Source of the DNA: a virus
IMG/VR virus record: IMGVR_UViG_3300047557_002197
Location: 1 to 25,118 of that record
Direction: 5' to 3' (one strand)
Length of the DNA: 25,118 nt
Part shown: positions 25,058 through 25,118 of the stretch, in pieces
Position numbering within the stretch: position 1 is the first letter of the stretch
Layout of the letters: every line of letters begins with the position of its first letter
Translations under genes and position numbers: made by a program
Notes under the pieces: generated by a model
Databases searched by the model: none
The model's input: only the letters and a program-made list of their open reading frames with translations
Told to the model about the DNA's origin: nothing

Positions 25058-25118
25058 AATAGTTTATTAGTAGAATCTAAAATATCTTTTTTTAATTTTT
25101 CGATATCCACTTTAAAAT
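25054..25118 (-). CDS. 3' end of a convergent gene (partial, runs off the window)
   Basis: On the minus strand a frame is open from the window end to a TAA stop (complement of 25054-25056). It encodes a 20-residue charged helical tail, KVDIEKLKKDILDSTNKLF after one Phe. Its stop overlaps the stop of the + strand gene (25055-25057) by 2 nt. The + strand frames here carry stops. Only 21 codons are visible, so chance openness is possible; the Lys/Asp/Glu-rich composition favours a real gene. Function is unknown. Confidence 0.45.
   Translation of the reverse strand, partial: FKVDIEKLKKDILDSTNKLF

Noticed and set aside
25058-25118. Rho-independent terminator after the last + strand gene
   Set aside because: There is a T-rich run but no convincing GC stem before it, and the stretch is better explained as the 3' end of a convergent gene.
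1-25118. Bacterial chromosome island, insertion sequence or tRNA-associated element
   Set aside because: No transposase, integrase, inverted-repeat ends, tRNA or housekeeping gene is visible; fibre genes and packing favour a phage genome.

Overview
The window reads as part of the genome of a large tailed DNA phage, most likely a marine T4-like myovirus (cyanophage or pelagic-bacterium-phage type). The grounds are: tail-fibre proteins of the kind found in marine T4-like phages, T4-late-promoter-like octamers in the few intergenic gaps, very tight gene packing on one strand, strongly AT-rich sequence, and no bacterial housekeeping genes. The host cannot be read from the window. Family names come from motif recognition by eye; no search was run.

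Region 1 (1-6319) is structural. It holds the 3' end of a fibre-like gene, two paralogous tail-fibre proteins (464-2566 and 2618-4432), and two paralogous smaller virion-type proteins (4434-5330 and 5366-6319). The three real gaps here and just downstream carry near matches to the T4 late promoter TATAAATA. The third gap (6320-6378) also folds into a hairpin that would bury the ribosome binding site of the next gene.

Region 2 (6379-25057) is the remarkable part. Seventeen genes run without a break on the + strand. No gap exceeds 2 nt, ten junctions are ATGA overlaps, and the run is probably one translationally coupled unit. It begins with two proteins I cannot assign (6379-6729 and 8419-9027) interleaved with GT-A-type glycosyltransferase-like proteins (6726, 7583, 9024). 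Next is a 973-residue protein (9934-12855) with seven degenerate GT-A repeats, all lacking the DxD metal site, ahead of one intact GT-A domain. After that comes an enzyme array: six radical SAM proteins (12842, 14892, 17016, 18232, 19500, 23033), four SGNH/GDSL-hydrolase-like proteins (14260, 16234, 20651, 21541) and a short GT-B/GT9-like glycosyltransferase (22257).

The genes make sense together as a phage-encoded modification pathway. Glycosyltransferases would build or attach a sugar, radical SAM enzymes would do radical chemistry on a sugar or peptide, and SGNH enzymes would add or remove acyl esters. The product could decorate the neighbouring tail proteins or remodel the host surface; that is inference. 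No RiPP-type precursor peptide is visible and there is hardly any intergenic space for one. The + strand run ends at 25057, where its stop codon overlaps the stop of an apparent convergent minus-strand gene running off the window.
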